A DNA stretch of 64,000 nucleotides, taken from assembly GCA_047974805.1 (NCBI GenBank), contig JBKECS010000016.1, positions 62,001 through 126,000 on the forward strand, given 5' to 3'. Under the pieces are notes generated by a model that did not search any database, was not told where the DNA came from, and saw nothing but the letters and a program-made list of their open reading frames with translations. The stretch's first letter is position 1; each line of letters starts with the position of its first letter. The translations under genes were made by a program, and so were the position numbers. This document shows, one piece after another, positions 51,109 to 60,844 of the stretch. This stretch comes from JAJXUB01 sp047974805. GTDB lineage: Bacteria > Actinomycetota > Actinomycetes > Actinomycetales > Dermatophilaceae.

Positions 51109-52320
51109 GTGATCGCCATCTCGCCCAGCTCAGCCCCGGAACCGCTGCGCGCGCCCGGGGGGTTTCCCGTCGTTGGGATCATCGGTGGCGGCCAACTGGC
51201 ACGGATGTGTGCCGCACCGGCTGCGGAACTCGCGATCACCTTGACGGTCCTGGCGGAATCGACCGATGCCGCTGCGGCCCAGGTGGTTCGCAGCGCCCCG
51301 GTCGGTGCGCACACCGACCTGGATGCCGTCCGGGTCTTCGCCCGTAGCTGTGACGTGGTTACCTTTGACCACGAACACGTCCCCGCCGATGTCCTCGCCG
51401 CCCTGGCTGCCGACGGGGTGGCACTGCACCCCAGCCCGGCCGCACTGACGTATGCCCAGGACAAGCTCGCCATGCGTCACCGGCTGGGTGAACTGGGCAT
51501 CCCCTGCCCGCGCTGGGCGCCAGTGCATTCGGCAACCGACGTGGCGGAGTTCGCCCGTGCCATCGCCGGACCGGTCGTCGTGAAGACTCCACGGGGCGGA
51601 TACGACGGCAAGGGTGTCCGCTTCGTGACGGACGCGGCGGCGGCCGCGGCAACCGCGGATTGGTTCGAACGTGCTGCCGGGTCGCCGCTGCTCGTCGAGG
51701 AAGCGGTCGGGTTCACCCGAGAACTTGCCGTCCTCTTGGCGCGCTCGCCCTCTGGCCAAGCCGCGGCGTGGCCCGTGGTGGAGACAGTCCAGACCGACGG
51801 TATCTGCACCCAGGTGCTCGCCCCCGCACCGGCTCTGCCCACCGATCTCGTCGCGAACGCCACCTCGGCCGCCCTGCGGATTGCCGGGGAGCTGGATGTC
51901 ACCGGAGTGTTGGCGGTCGAGATGTTCCAGGTGAACCACCCGGACCACCCTGAAGGCTTCGTCGTCAACGAGCTGGCGATGCGACCGCACAACAGCGGCC
52001 ACTGGTCCATGGACGGTGCCGTGACCGGTCAGTTCGAGCAGCACCTGCGAGCCGTCCTGGACCTGCCGCTCGGCTCGCCGAGGCCCACGGCGGACTGGAC
52101 CGTCATGACCAATGTGCTCGGCGGGGACTACGCCGAGTTGTACCCGGCCTACCGGCATGTCATGGCCCGCGATCCCGATGCGAAACTGCATCTTTATGGC
52201 AAGGGCGTTAGGCCCGGCCGCAAGATCGGGCACGTGAACCTGTCCGGTGACAACCTCGCGGACCTGCGCGAGCGCGCCCAGCACGCCGCCGACTACCTCC
52301 AAGGAGTGGTGACCGAATGA
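51109..52320 (+). CDS. purK: N5-carboxyaminoimidazole ribonucleotide synthase
   Basis: A 403-residue ATP-grasp enzyme using ATP and bicarbonate to form N5-CAIR from AIR in purine synthesis. Motifs include VVGIIGGGQLARMCAAPA at the N-terminus, DHEHVPADVLAALAADGVAL, VVKTPRGGYDGKGVRFV and NELAMRPHNSGHWSMDGA near residue 285. GTG 51109 or TTG 51100 could be the start. The stop overlaps purE (ATGA). Confidence 0.95.
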   Translation: MIAISPSSAPEPLRAPGGFPVVGIIGGGQLARMCAAPAAELAITLTVLAESTDAAAAQVVRSAPVGAHTDLDAVRVFARSCDVVTFDHEHVPADVLAALAADGVALHPSPAALTYAQDKLAMRHRLGELGIPCPRWAPVHSATDVAEFARAIAGPVVVKTPRGGYDGKGVRFVTDAAAAAATADWFERAAGSPLLVEEAVGFTRELAVLLARSPSGQAAAWPVVETVQTDGICTQVLAPAPALPTDLVANATSAALRIAGELDVTGVLAVEMFQVNHPDHPEGFVVNELAMRPHNSGHWSMDGAVTGQFEQHLRAVLDLPLGSPRPTADWTVMTNVLGGDYAELYPAYRHVMARDPDAKLHLYGKGVRPGRKIGHVNLSGDNLADLRERAQHAADYLQGVVTE

Positions 52321-52856
52321 CCCAAGCAGCGGCCCCCGCCCGCCCCGCTGGTGACCCGCTCGTCGGTGTGGTCATGGGCAGCGACAGCGATTGGAACGTC
52401 ATGGCTGCGGCATCGAGCGCGCTCACCGAGTTCGGCATACCGCACGAGGTGGACGTCGTCTCGGCGCACCGGATGCCGGCGGACATGATCGCCTACGGTC
52501 AACAGGCTGCGGGGCGCGGGCTCAGAGTGATCATCGCCGGAGCCGGCGGTGCTGCGCATCTGCCAGGCATGCTGGCCGCGGTGACGCCGTTGCCGGTCAT
52601 CGGTGTGCCGGTCCCGCTAGCCCACCTGGACGGTATGGACTCCCTCCTGTCGATCGTGCAGATGCCTGCGGGAGTTCCGGTGGCCACTGTCTCGGTCGGC
52701 GGAGCTCGCAATGCCGGACTGCTCGCCGCGCGGATCCTCGCCAGCGGCGAGGGCGCGCAGGGGGAACGGCTCCGGGAGGCCATGCTTGAGTTTCAAGCCG
52801 GTCTGCGCGACACCGCGCTTGCCAAGGGCCGCGCTCTGCGGGAACCGCTGGGCTGA
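52317..52856 (+). CDS. purE: N5-carboxyaminoimidazole ribonucleotide mutase
   Basis: A 179-residue class I PurE converting N5-CAIR to CAIR. VVMGSDSDWNVMAAASSAL, EVDVVSAHRMPADMI with the catalytic His, and IAGAGGAAHLPGMLAAVTPL are visible. It is translationally coupled to purK. In the mycobacterial order a fadE gene follows; here CoA-binding, Ugd and LLM genes lie between. Confidence 0.96.
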   Translation: MTQAAAPARPAGDPLVGVVMGSDSDWNVMAAASSALTEFGIPHEVDVVSAHRMPADMIAYGQQAAGRGLRVIIAGAGGAAHLPGMLAAVTPLPVIGVPVPLAHLDGMDSLLSIVQMPAGVPVATVSVGGARNAGLLAARILASGEGAQGERLREAMLEFQAGLRDTALAKGRALREPLG

Positions 52857-52906
52857 GGGCGGGCCAGGGGTGGCGCGGGCCCGCCGCGGGCGCCGGAGTG
52901 AGGTCT

Positions 52907-53344
52907 TCAGCGGCGGCGGTCCTCAATCTTCGGGCAGGTGTTCATCACGACGTCTAGCCCGGCCGCCTGGGCGCGGGCGGCGGCGGCCTCGTCGATGACG
53001 CCCAGCTGGAGCCACAACGCCGTGATACCCAGCCGCCGATGTTCTTCGATCGCCTCGTCGACGACAGTGCCGACCAGGTGGGAGTTGACGAAGCAGTCCA
53101 CGACCGTCACCGGCCCGGACGGGATGTCCGCCAACCGGGCATAGCCGGGGGCGCTCAGCACCGGCTGCGCCGAGGGATGGATGGCGATGAGTTCCTTGCC
53201 GGCGACCTCATGCAGCCAGGATGCGACCGAATAGGCGGCCCGATGGCGGTTGCCGGACAGCCCCACGACCGCCCAGGTGCCGGGCTCGTCCAGGAGCCTG
53301 TTCACCACCGCAGGGTCGTTGCTGTGGATGGGCCGATCAGTCAT
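52907..53344 (-). CDS. CoA-binding protein (YccU-like)
   Basis: A 145-residue single-domain protein with a Rossmann-type fold: WAVVGLSGNRHRAAYSVASW near residue 24, a YPINP-like ELIAIHPSAQPVLS, and GITALWLQLGVIDEAAAARA near 105. The C-terminal VVMNTCPKIED is the conserved tail of the family. Members bind CoA, but their task is unknown. It overlaps the ugd gene by eight bases. Confidence 0.88.
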   Translation of the reverse strand: MTDRPIHSNDPAVVNRLLDEPGTWAVVGLSGNRHRAAYSVASWLHEVAGKELIAIHPSAQPVLSAPGYARLADIPSGPVTVVDCFVNSHLVGTVVDEAIEEHRRLGITALWLQLGVIDEAAAARAQAAGLDVVMNTCPKIEDRRR

Positions 53345-54512
53345 TGCCGAACAGATCCCTCGTGTATACCTTGGCTGCGACATCGGCCAGCTCTGAGGTC
53401 ATGCGGTTGGCGACGATGAGGTCGCTGCGTGCCTTGAGCTCCTCCAACGGGACGACCGGGGAACCGAAGAAGTCGGCGGCGCCGAGTTCCGGCTCGTAGA
53501 CGATGACGTCGATGCCCTTGGCCTTGATTCGCTTCATGATCCCCTGCACGCTGCTGGCTCGGAAATTGTCCGATCCGGCCTTCATGATGAGCCGGTGGAT
53601 GCCCACGACGTGGGGCCGTTGGGCGACGATGTCGGCGGCGACGACATCCTTGCGGGTCGTGTTGGCCTCGACGATCGCCCTGATCAGCGTTTGCGGAACA
53701 TCCCGATAGTTCGCCAGGAGCTGTTTGGTGTCCTTGGGCAGGCAGTACCCGCCGTAGCCAAAGCTCGGATTGTTGTAGTGCGAACCAATCCGTGGGTCCA
53801 GGCCGACACCGTCGATGATCTCTCGGGTGCTCAGATCGTGAGCCAAGGCGAAGGAATCCAACTCGTTGAAGTATGCGACCCGCATAGCGAGATAGGTGTT
53901 GGCGAACAACTTGATCGCCTCCGCCTCGGTGGCCCCGGTCATCAACACCGGCGGATCGGGGTCAACCGCCGCGTCAGCCAGCATCCCGGCGAAGCGCCTC
54001 GCCCGGGGCCCGGTGTCGCCGACGACGATCCGGCTCGGATGAAGATTGTCATGCAGCGCTCGCCCTTCGCGGAGGAACTCCGGGGAGAAGACGATGGCGT
54101 CGGTATGGAAACGTTGGCGCAGGTGCTGCACGAAACCCACCGGGATGGTGGACTTGATGACGATGAGGGGATCGGGCGCGAACTGGCGCACATCGGCGAT
54201 CACCCCTTCAACGCTGGAGGTGTCGAAGGAGTTGGTCTGCTCGTCATAGTCCGTCGGGGTGGCCACGATGACGAACTCGGCGCCGGCATACGCCGTCGCC
54301 TTGTCGGTCGTGAAGCTCAGGTCGAGGTCGTTGCCATGGAGTTGCTCGGCGATATCGGGATCGTCCAACGGCACCTGCCCTGCGGACAGCCGCTTGATCC
54401 GGGCAGCGTCGATGTCAAAGGCGATGACGTGGTGATACCGAGCCAACAGGACGGCCAGGGACAGTCCAACGTACGACGTGCCGACGACGGCAATCCGCGC
54501 AGGGGAAGTCAC
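53337..54512 (-). CDS. ugd: UDP-glucose 6-dehydrogenase (nucleotide-sugar dehydrogenase)
   Basis: A 391-residue NAD-dependent dehydrogenase oxidising UDP-glucose to UDP-glucuronate. AVVGTSYVGLSLAVLLARYH forms the NAD site, IKSTIPVGFVQHLRQRF and FSPEFLREGRALHDNL are family motifs, and YGGYCLPKDTKQLLAN near residue 255 holds the catalytic Cys. Its length matches the short enterobacterial-type Ugd. The product would feed capsule or cell-wall polysaccharides, consistent with the rml genes 4 kb away. Confidence 0.92.
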   Translation of the reverse strand: MTSPARIAVVGTSYVGLSLAVLLARYHHVIAFDIDAARIKRLSAGQVPLDDPDIAEQLHGNDLDLSFTTDKATAYAGAEFVIVATPTDYDEQTNSFDTSSVEGVIADVRQFAPDPLIVIKSTIPVGFVQHLRQRFHTDAIVFSPEFLREGRALHDNLHPSRIVVGDTGPRARRFAGMLADAAVDPDPPVLMTGATEAEAIKLFANTYLAMRVAYFNELDSFALAHDLSTREIIDGVGLDPRIGSHYNNPSFGYGGYCLPKDTKQLLANYRDVPQTLIRAIVEANTTRKDVVAADIVAQRPHVVGIHRLIMKAGSDNFRASSVQGIMKRIKAKGIDVIVYEPELGAADFFGSPVVPLEELKARSDLIVANRMTSELADVAAKVYTRDLFGND

Positions 54513-54553
54513 CTGCTCACGCTACCTGGCCGATGCGCATTAGGTTGGCGGGT

Positions 54554-55615
54554 ATGAAGTTCGGACTGTTCATTCCGCAGGGCTGGCGCATCGACCTCGC
54601 CGGCATAGATCCGATCGCCCATTGGGGGGTCATGGCCGGCCTGGCCCGCCGCGCCGACGCGAACGAGGACTGGGAGTCGGTTTGGGTCTTCGATCACTTC
54701 CACACCACGCCGCGCCCGACGACCGAGGCCACTCACGAGGCATGGTCGCTCATGGCGGCCTTCGCCGGGGTCACCGGCCGGGTTCGTCTCGGGCAGATGT
54801 GCACCGCGATGGGCTACCGCAACCCCGCCTACCTGGCCAAAGTGGCCACGACGGTGGACGTCATCTCCGAGGGGCGGCTGGAGATGGGCATCGGCGCAGG
54901 CTGGTACGAGCACGAGTGGCGGGCCTACGGCTACGGATTTCCTCGGGATGGTGAGCGTTTGGAGCAGCTCAACGAAGGCGTGCAAATCTTCCGGCAAATG
55001 TGGACCGAGGGCATCTCGACCTTCGCCGGCAAGCACTACCAGACCGACGGCGCTATCTGCGCCCCCCGCCCGTTGCAGGGCACCGCGATCCCGGGCTCAC
55101 CAGCCAACGGCATACCGCTGTGGATCGCCGGGGGCGGCGAGAGGAAGACCCTGCGGATCGCTGCCCAGTATGCGGACTACACCAACTTCGTCGGCACCCC
55201 AGAAGGGTTCGCGCACAAGAGCGAGGTCCTCGCCGGACACTGCGCGGACCTCGGACGGGACTTCGACCACATCGTGCGCTCGTCCACCTACGACGTGGTC
55301 ATCGGGCGGGATGACGCTGAAGTCGCCCAACGGTTGGCCTGGCTGCGCGACCACTTCATCAGGTACGGGATTCCCGAGGACGTCGCGGACCGCAGGGTGG
55401 AGAACATGAAGGGCACCTCGGCGGTGGGCACCCCGGAACGCATCGTGGAGAACCTGCGCGCCCTGCAGGAACTCGGCATGACGTATGCGATCACCTGCTT
55501 CCCCGAGGCCGCCTATGACACCACCGGGCTGCAGTTGTTCGAGCGTGAGGTCATGCCGCACCTGATCGAGCACGACGACCGGCACGGACGGTTGTGGCAT
55601 TTGCTCAACGAGTGA
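54554..55615 (+). CDS. LLM-class, probably F420-dependent, oxidoreductase
   Basis: A 353-residue luciferase-like TIM-barrel protein. Characteristic segments are MKFGLFIPQGWRIDLAG, WESVWVFDHFHT, GQMCTAMGYRNPAYLAKVAT, ISEGRLEMGIGAGWYEHEWR and GTPERIVENLRALQELGM. The family uses F420 in actinobacteria or FMN. The substrate cannot be assigned. It is a single gene, divergent from ugd (41 bp gap), with a hairpin after its stop. Confidence 0.87.
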   Translation: MKFGLFIPQGWRIDLAGIDPIAHWGVMAGLARRADANEDWESVWVFDHFHTTPRPTTEATHEAWSLMAAFAGVTGRVRLGQMCTAMGYRNPAYLAKVATTVDVISEGRLEMGIGAGWYEHEWRAYGYGFPRDGERLEQLNEGVQIFRQMWTEGISTFAGKHYQTDGAICAPRPLQGTAIPGSPANGIPLWIAGGGERKTLRIAAQYADYTNFVGTPEGFAHKSEVLAGHCADLGRDFDHIVRSSTYDVVIGRDDAEVAQRLAWLRDHFIRYGIPEDVADRRVENMKGTSAVGTPERIVENLRALQELGMTYAITCFPEAAYDTTGLQLFEREVMPHLIEHDDRHGRLWHLLNE

Positions 55616-55622
55616 GCAAGAA

Positions 55623-55648
55623 GGCCCAGCGGGCGAACCGCTGGGGCC
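55623..55648. terminator. Hairpin after the LLM oxidoreductase gene
   Basis: GGCCCAGCGG pairs with CCGCTGGGGCC around a 5-nt loop, eight bases after the stop codon at 55615. No T-tract follows, which is common for terminators in GC-rich actinobacteria. Confidence 0.6.
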
Positions 55649-55753
55649 CGGTGGCAGGTGAGTGTCGGGCATGAACGTTGCGTCCGAAAGGTAGATGGAC
55701 ATCACGCCGTGGCCCTCTCGCGGCCGGAGCGCTCCCTCGATACGGTGATTGAC

Positions 55754-56935
55754 GTGAACGGAAACCCCGGCGACCCTGCCTTCGACACCTATCGCCTCTC
55801 GCAGGACCACGAAGCAATCCGCGAGGCCATCCGCGACATCGCGACGAACAAGATCGCGCCGTATGCCGCGGAGGTCGACGCCGCTGCCCGGTACCCCCAG
55901 GAGGCCCACGACGCCCTTGTGGCCAGCGACTTCTTCGCACCCCACATCCCGGAGGCATACGGCGGTGTCGGCGCGGACGCCCTGGCGACATGCATCGTCA
56001 TCGAAGAGGTTGCCCGGGCCGATGCCAGCGCCAGCCTCATCCCCGCGGTCAACAAGCTCGGCACCATGCCGCTCCTGCTCGCCGCGTCCGAGGACGTCAA
56101 ACAGCGCTACCTGCCGCCGGTCGCCCGCGGCGAATCCGCCTTCTCCTACGGCCTGTCCGAGCGCGAGGCCGGATCGGATACCGCGTCGATGACCTGCCGG
56201 GCCAAGCCGGACGGCGACGGCTGGATCCTCAACGGACAGAAGTCCTGGATCACCAATGCCGGGGTCAGTGACTACTACACCGTCTTGGCGGTCAGCGACC
56301 CCGAAGGCCCCCGCGGTAACAACGTCACTGCCTTCGTCGTGGAGAAATCCGACCCCGGATTCACCGTCGGCGAGAAGGAACACAAGATGGGTATCAAGGG
56401 CAGCCCCACCAGGGAACTGCACTTCGACAACTGCGCCATCCCCGGGGACCGGGTGGTCGGGGAGGTCGGTGCAGGACTGAAGCTTGCCCTGGCCACCTTG
56501 GACCACACCCGAGTGACGATCGGGGCTCAGGCCGTCGGGATCGCCCAAGGGGCGTTGGACTCGGCGCTGGCCTACGTGGCCGAACGCCAGCAGTTCGGCA
56601 AGCACATCGCCGAATTCCAGGGGATCCAGTTCATGTTGGCCGACATGGCCATGGAGCTCGAAGCCGCCCGCCAACTCGTCTACGTCGCGGCCGCCAAATC
56701 CGAGCGAGGCGAAGCGGACCTGCCGTTCTTTGGTGCCGCGGCCAAGTGTTTCGCCTCCGACGTCGCCATGAAGGTGACCACGGACGCGGTACAGCTGTTC
56801 GGCGGCTCCGGCTACGTCACGGATTTCCCGGTCGAGCGGATGATGCGCGACGCGAAGATCACCCAGATCTACGAAGGCACCAACCAGGTCCAGCGGATTG
56901 TCATGGCCCGCCAGCTGCTCAATCGGGTGCGCTAG
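55754..56935 (+). CDS. Acyl-CoA dehydrogenase (FadE25-like)
   Basis: A 393-residue FAD acyl-CoA dehydrogenase: YGLSEREAGSDTASMTCRAK near residue 132, WITNAGVSDYYTVLAVSD, MGIKGSPTRELHFDNCAIPG, and DAKITQIYEGTNQVQRIVMA near 375 with the catalytic Glu in YEGTNQ. This gene commonly follows purE in actinobacteria (fadE25 in mycobacteria). GTG 55754 is the likely start. Confidence 0.92.
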   Translation: MNGNPGDPAFDTYRLSQDHEAIREAIRDIATNKIAPYAAEVDAAARYPQEAHDALVASDFFAPHIPEAYGGVGADALATCIVIEEVARADASASLIPAVNKLGTMPLLLAASEDVKQRYLPPVARGESAFSYGLSEREAGSDTASMTCRAKPDGDGWILNGQKSWITNAGVSDYYTVLAVSDPEGPRGNNVTAFVVEKSDPGFTVGEKEHKMGIKGSPTRELHFDNCAIPGDRVVGEVGAGLKLALATLDHTRVTIGAQAVGIAQGALDSALAYVAERQQFGKHIAEFQGIQFMLADMAMELEAARQLVYVAAAKSERGEADLPFFGAAAKCFASDVAMKVTTDAVQLFGGSGYVTDFPVERMMRDAKITQIYEGTNQVQRIVMARQLLNRVR

Positions 56936-56959
56936 CCGGTCGCCATAGCTCGGGCTCGG

Positions 56960-58330
56960 CTAGCCGGTGATGCCACTCGGTTTCCCGTCGGTCCCGGCCG
57001 GTGGCGACTCGATCGGCGTGCCGTCGCGCAGCATGGTGAACAACGACGTGGCCGCTGCGGTGTCCCATTTGACCGCGCTCCCCGCCTGAGTTTGGTAATC
57101 CAGGCTGGCCAACGGCACGGTGTAGCTGAGCGTTGATCCCGAGGACGCGCCGCGCATCACGTTCATGATCCGGTAGGCGTCGAACACCGAGGTGTCCTCG
57201 CCGACTCGCAGCCCGGCGACCGCCGCATGCGTGGTATCCCACCAGGTCCATGGCACGAGCACGGTTGACGGAGTGACGATCTTCTTCATGATCGCCGCCA
57301 GGAACTGCCGCTGTCGCTGCGCCCGGCCGATGTCGCCACGCGGGTCGGAGTATCGCGCCCGGACATAGCCCAAAGCGTTCTTGCCGTCCAAGGTTTGACA
57401 ACCCTTCTTGAGGTTGATGTGTGCCTTGGGGTCGTTCATGTCGAAGGGGACGCAGATGTCCACCCCACCCATGCTGTCGACCAGCTGGGCGAAGCCGCCG
57501 AAGCCGATCTCGAGGTAGCCGTCGATTCGCAGATCGGTCACCTGCTCCACCGTGTTCACCAGCAGCTGCGGGCCGCCGATGCTGTAGGCCGCGTTGATCT
57601 TGTTCGAGCCGTGTCCGGGGATCGGGACGTAGCTGTCCCTGGGGATGGAGATCATCGAACTTTTGCCCCCGTTGCCGGGGACGTGCACGAGGATGATCGA
57701 GTCGGTCCGACTGCCGGGGTCGCTGCCGGTGCCCAGCTCCCGCTTCTCGGCGGCGCTCAGCCCCTCGCGGCTGTCTGATCCAACCATGAGGTAGTTGTGC
57801 CCGTCACCGGCGCTCGGACGTTCGCCGGTAGGCGCGGACGCGACCCTGGTGACCCCGCGCCAGGCGTTGATCGGTGCGTAGATTTCAAAGGCCAGGTATG
57901 CCACGAGTAGCAGCGCGACGAGTCGCAATAGGCGACGGGGACGGCTGTGGTGGCGTGCGCGCGGCGCGGCGACGGTGCCGGGCCTGCGCTGGCCCGGAGG
58001 GGTGGGGCGAGACGGCGGGGCGCTAGGCGGTGCCTGCGCTGGCCCGGCCACTGGGCGGTGCACGCCCTGCCCGGCGGGGACACGCTGTTGTGGGGGGCGG
58101 CTAGACCGCCCAGCAGGGCGGGCGTCCGATCCGGGTTGCGGCCGCACCGACCGGGCCGGTTGGGGTCTGGCCGGTGGCCGGGACGATCGGCCGGTTGTCG
58201 ATCCCTCCCGGGTGTCGACGACGTAGGCGTCCTCCCATTCGGGCTGGTCTTGGCTGCCGGCATACGCATCGGGCTTGGTCGAGGAGGGGCGTCGTCGTTG
58301 GGGGAGTGGGCGAGCGTCATCGTCTGCCAT
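56960..58330 (-). CDS. LCP (LytR-CpsA-Psr) family cell-wall ligase
   Basis: A 456-residue membrane-anchored protein. The first 125 residues are a disordered Pro/Arg/Ser-rich cytoplasmic tail, followed by one membrane helix (LLRLVALLLVAYLAFEIYAP) and the extracytoplasmic LCP domain with YLMVGSDSREGLSAAEKREL, RTDSIILVHVPGNG, ISIPRDSYVPIPGHGSNKIN and GGVDICVPFDMND. LCP enzymes transfer polyprenyl-phosphate-linked polymers to peptidoglycan. It is encoded next to rmlC-rmlA, as CpsA is near rmlD in mycobacteria. Confidence 0.92.
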   Translation of the reverse strand: MADDDARPLPQRRRPSSTKPDAYAGSQDQPEWEDAYVVDTREGSTTGRSSRPPARPQPARSVRPQPGSDARPAGRSSRPPQQRVPAGQGVHRPVAGPAQAPPSAPPSRPTPPGQRRPGTVAAPRARHHSRPRRLLRLVALLLVAYLAFEIYAPINAWRGVTRVASAPTGERPSAGDGHNYLMVGSDSREGLSAAEKRELGTGSDPGSRTDSIILVHVPGNGGKSSMISIPRDSYVPIPGHGSNKINAAYSIGGPQLLVNTVEQVTDLRIDGYLEIGFGGFAQLVDSMGGVDICVPFDMNDPKAHINLKKGCQTLDGKNALGYVRARYSDPRGDIGRAQRQRQFLAAIMKKIVTPSTVLVPWTWWDTTHAAVAGLRVGEDTSVFDAYRIMNVMRGASSGSTLSYTVPLASLDYQTQAGSAVKWDTAAATSLFTMLRDGTPIESPPAGTDGKPSGITG

Positions 58331-58332
58331 GA

Positions 58333-58950
58333 TCAGCCGTGGCCGCTCCGTTCGTCGCGCAGGGAGCTTCGGAAGGCGACGCAGTCGCGATATGTCGGCA
58401 GCAGCCCGGATTCTTCGGCCTGCGTCAAGGTCGGCGCCGACGCGTCCTTGGCGGACAGGGTGGGGGTGAGGTCCGCGGGAAGGCCCAGCGCAATCTGTGG
58501 GTCCAAGGGGTGGATCCCGTGCTCCCGGCTGGGGTTGTAGCTGGTCGAGCACAGGTACACGGCGGTGGCATCGTCGGTCAGTGCGCACAGGGCATGCCCG
58601 AGGCCTTCAGAGAGGTACACCGCGCGACGGTCTGCGGTGTCCAGCCGCACTGACTGCCATTGGCCGAACGTCGGTGAGCCGAGCCGGATGTCGACGATGT
58701 AGTCGATGAGGACGCCGGCGGCGGCGGTGACGTATTTGGCCTGGGACGGGGGAACGTCGGCGTAATGGATGCCGCGCACGGTGCCGGCGGAGGAGACTGA
58801 GATGTTGCTTTGCACAGTATGAAACTCGGCGCCGGTGTGCTCAGCGAGCAGGTCCGCGCGGAAGGACTCCAAGAAGGTGCCCCGGTCATCGCCGAACTGG
58901 CGCGGAGTAACCACCCACGCGCCCTCGATGTCCAGTGGCTGGATATCCAT
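58333..58950 (-). CDS. rmlC: dTDP-4-dehydrorhamnose 3,5-epimerase
   Basis: A 205-residue cupin enzyme of dTDP-L-rhamnose synthesis. Visible: GAWVVTPRQFGDDRGTFLES, QSNISVSSAGTVRGIHYADV with the catalytic His, and VYLSEGLGHALCALTDDATA. The stop adjoins the LCP start and the start abuts the rmlA stop, giving an rmlA-rmlC-LCP transcript. Confidence 0.95.
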   Translation of the reverse strand: MDIQPLDIEGAWVVTPRQFGDDRGTFLESFRADLLAEHTGAEFHTVQSNISVSSAGTVRGIHYADVPPSQAKYVTAAAGVLIDYIVDIRLGSPTFGQWQSVRLDTADRRAVYLSEGLGHALCALTDDATAVYLCSTSYNPSREHGIHPLDPQIALGLPADLTPTLSAKDASAPTLTQAEESGLLPTYRDCVAFRSSLRDERSGHG

Positions 58951-59826
58951 CTAGCGGCTATTCCCTTCGGCGAGCAGATTGACCAGGTACTGACCGTAGC
59001 CACTCTTGAGCTGTTCGGTGCCCAAGCGGGCCAGCGCGTCGTCATCGATCCAACCATTGCGCCAGGCCACCTCTTCGAGGCAGCCGATCTTCAATCCCTG
59101 GCGGGCCTGGACCACGTGGACGAACGCGCTGGCGTCCATGAGCCCCTCGAAGGTGCCGGTGTCCAACCATGCAATGCCTCTGGGCAGCACGGACACGGTG
59201 AGCTCACCCCGGCGGCGGTACTCCTCGTTGACCGCGGTGATCTCAAGCTCGCCGCGGGCCGACGGGGTGAGGTTCGCGGCGATATCGAGCACCCGGTTGT
59301 CGTAGAAATACAGGCCGGGGACGGCATAGGAGGACTTCGGCTCAGCAGGCTTCTCCTGGATGGACAGCACCGTTCCGTCCTCGGCGAACTCCACGACGCC
59401 GTAGGCGCTCGGGTCGGCGACGTGGTAGGCGAAGACGTGCCCGCCGGTCACTGCAGCAGTGTCCCGAAGCGCAGTGCCCAGCCCGGGGCCGAAGAAGATG
59501 TTGTCCCCCAGGACCAGGGCAACGGTGTCGTTCCCGACGAAATCTGCGCCGATGACGAAAGCCTGAGCGAGTCCTTCGGGTCGGGGCTGCTCGGCATAGC
59601 CGAAGGAGACCCCGAGCGCGGCGCCATCCCCGAGCAGGCGTTCGAACTGTGGCAGGTCCCGCGGTGTGGAGATGATGAGGATGTCCCGGATGCCGGCCAT
59701 CATCAGGGTCGACACCGGGTAGTACACCATCGGTTTGTCATAGATCGGCATGAGCTGTTTGCTGATGCCTCGGGTGATGGGGTGCAGCCGAGTGCCCGAC
59801 CCTCCGGCCAGGACGATGCCCTTCAT
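58951..59826 (-). CDS. rmlA: Glucose-1-phosphate thymidylyltransferase
   Basis: A 291-residue nucleotidyltransferase making dTDP-glucose. KGIVLAGGSGTRLHPITRGI at the start, YDKPMVYYPVSTLMMAGIRD, VLGDNIFFGPGLG near residue 110 and GYLEIT-like RGELEITAVNEEYRRRGEL are standard. It is divergent from rmlB with only 22 bp between starts, so both promoters overlap. Confidence 0.96.
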   Translation of the reverse strand: MKGIVLAGGSGTRLHPITRGISKQLMPIYDKPMVYYPVSTLMMAGIRDILIISTPRDLPQFERLLGDGAALGVSFGYAEQPRPEGLAQAFVIGADFVGNDTVALVLGDNIFFGPGLGTALRDTAAVTGGHVFAYHVADPSAYGVVEFAEDGTVLSIQEKPAEPKSSYAVPGLYFYDNRVLDIAANLTPSARGELEITAVNEEYRRRGELTVSVLPRGIAWLDTGTFEGLMDASAFVHVVQARQGLKIGCLEEVAWRNGWIDDDALARLGTEQLKSGYGQYLVNLLAEGNSR

Positions 59827-59848
59827 ACCGGCAGCCTATTCTGTCAGG

Positions 59849-60844
59849 GTGCGAGTCTTGGTCACCGGCGGCGCCGGATTCATCGGCAGCAACTTCGTCC
59901 TTCGCGCCTGTGCGGTGCGCCCGGACTGGCAGCTGACCGTCCTGGACGCGATGACGTATGCCGCGAACGCGTCCTCCCTGGACCCCGTCGCGGAGTCGAT
60001 CGACCTGGTCAAGGGGTCGGTCGCCGACCCCGACCTGGTCGATGAACTGGTCGCTGCTCACGACGTCGTGGTGCACTTCGCCGCCGACAGCCACAACGAC
60101 AACTCGCTCGAGGACCCGTGGCCCTTCATCGAGACCAACATCGTCGGCACCTACCAGCTCGCCCAGGCCGTCCGCCGACACGACAAGCGGATGCACCACG
60201 TCTCCACCGATGAGGTGTACGGCGATCTGGCGTTGGAGGACCCCGCACGGTTCACTGAGGCCACGCCAGTCAACCCGTCCTCGCCGTATTCGGCGTCCAA
60301 GGCCAGCGCCGACTTGCTCGTGCGCGCCTGGATCCGCTCATTCGGCCTTCAGGCGACCCTGAGCAACTGTTCGAACAACTACGGCCCGCGGCAGCACCCG
60401 GAGAAGCTCATTCCGCGGCAGATCACCGGGATCATCGACGGGATCCGTCCGAAGCTGTACGGCAAAGGCACCAACGTGCGCGACTGGATCCACGTGGATG
60501 ATCACAATGACGCCGTCATCGCCATCATCGAGCAGGGCCGGCTCGGGGAGACCTATCTTATCGGGGCCGACGGGGAGATGAACAACCGCGACATGATCGC
60601 GCTCATCCTGCACCTCATGGACAAACCGGCCGATTGGTTCGACTACGTGCCTGACCGGCCCGGTCATGACCTGCGGTATGCCATCGACGCCACCAAACTG
60701 CGCATCGAGACCGACTGGACCCCAGCACATCCGGACGTGCGGTCCGGGCTGATCGACACGATCGCCTGGTACCGGGACAACGAGGACTGGTGGCGCACCG
60801 CCAAGGTCGTTGCCGAAACCCGCTACGCCAAGATCGGCCGGTGA
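59849..60844 (+). CDS. rmlB: dTDP-glucose 4,6-dehydratase
   Basis: A 331-residue short-chain dehydrogenase-type enzyme. LVTGGAGFIGSNFVLRACAV binds NAD, HFAADSHNDNSLEDPWPFIE and HVSTDEVYGDLA hold the catalytic residues, and YSASKASADLLVRAWIRSFG includes the Tyr-Lys pair. GTG 59849 is the start. It overlaps rmlD by four bases (GTGA). Confidence 0.95.
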   Translation: MRVLVTGGAGFIGSNFVLRACAVRPDWQLTVLDAMTYAANASSLDPVAESIDLVKGSVADPDLVDELVAAHDVVVHFAADSHNDNSLEDPWPFIETNIVGTYQLAQAVRRHDKRMHHVSTDEVYGDLALEDPARFTEATPVNPSSPYSASKASADLLVRAWIRSFGLQATLSNCSNNYGPRQHPEKLIPRQITGIIDGIRPKLYGKGTNVRDWIHVDDHNDAVIAIIEQGRLGETYLIGADGEMNNRDMIALILHLMDKPADWFDYVPDRPGHDLRYAIDATKLRIETDWTPAHPDVRSGLIDTIAWYRDNEDWWRTAKVVAETRYAKIGR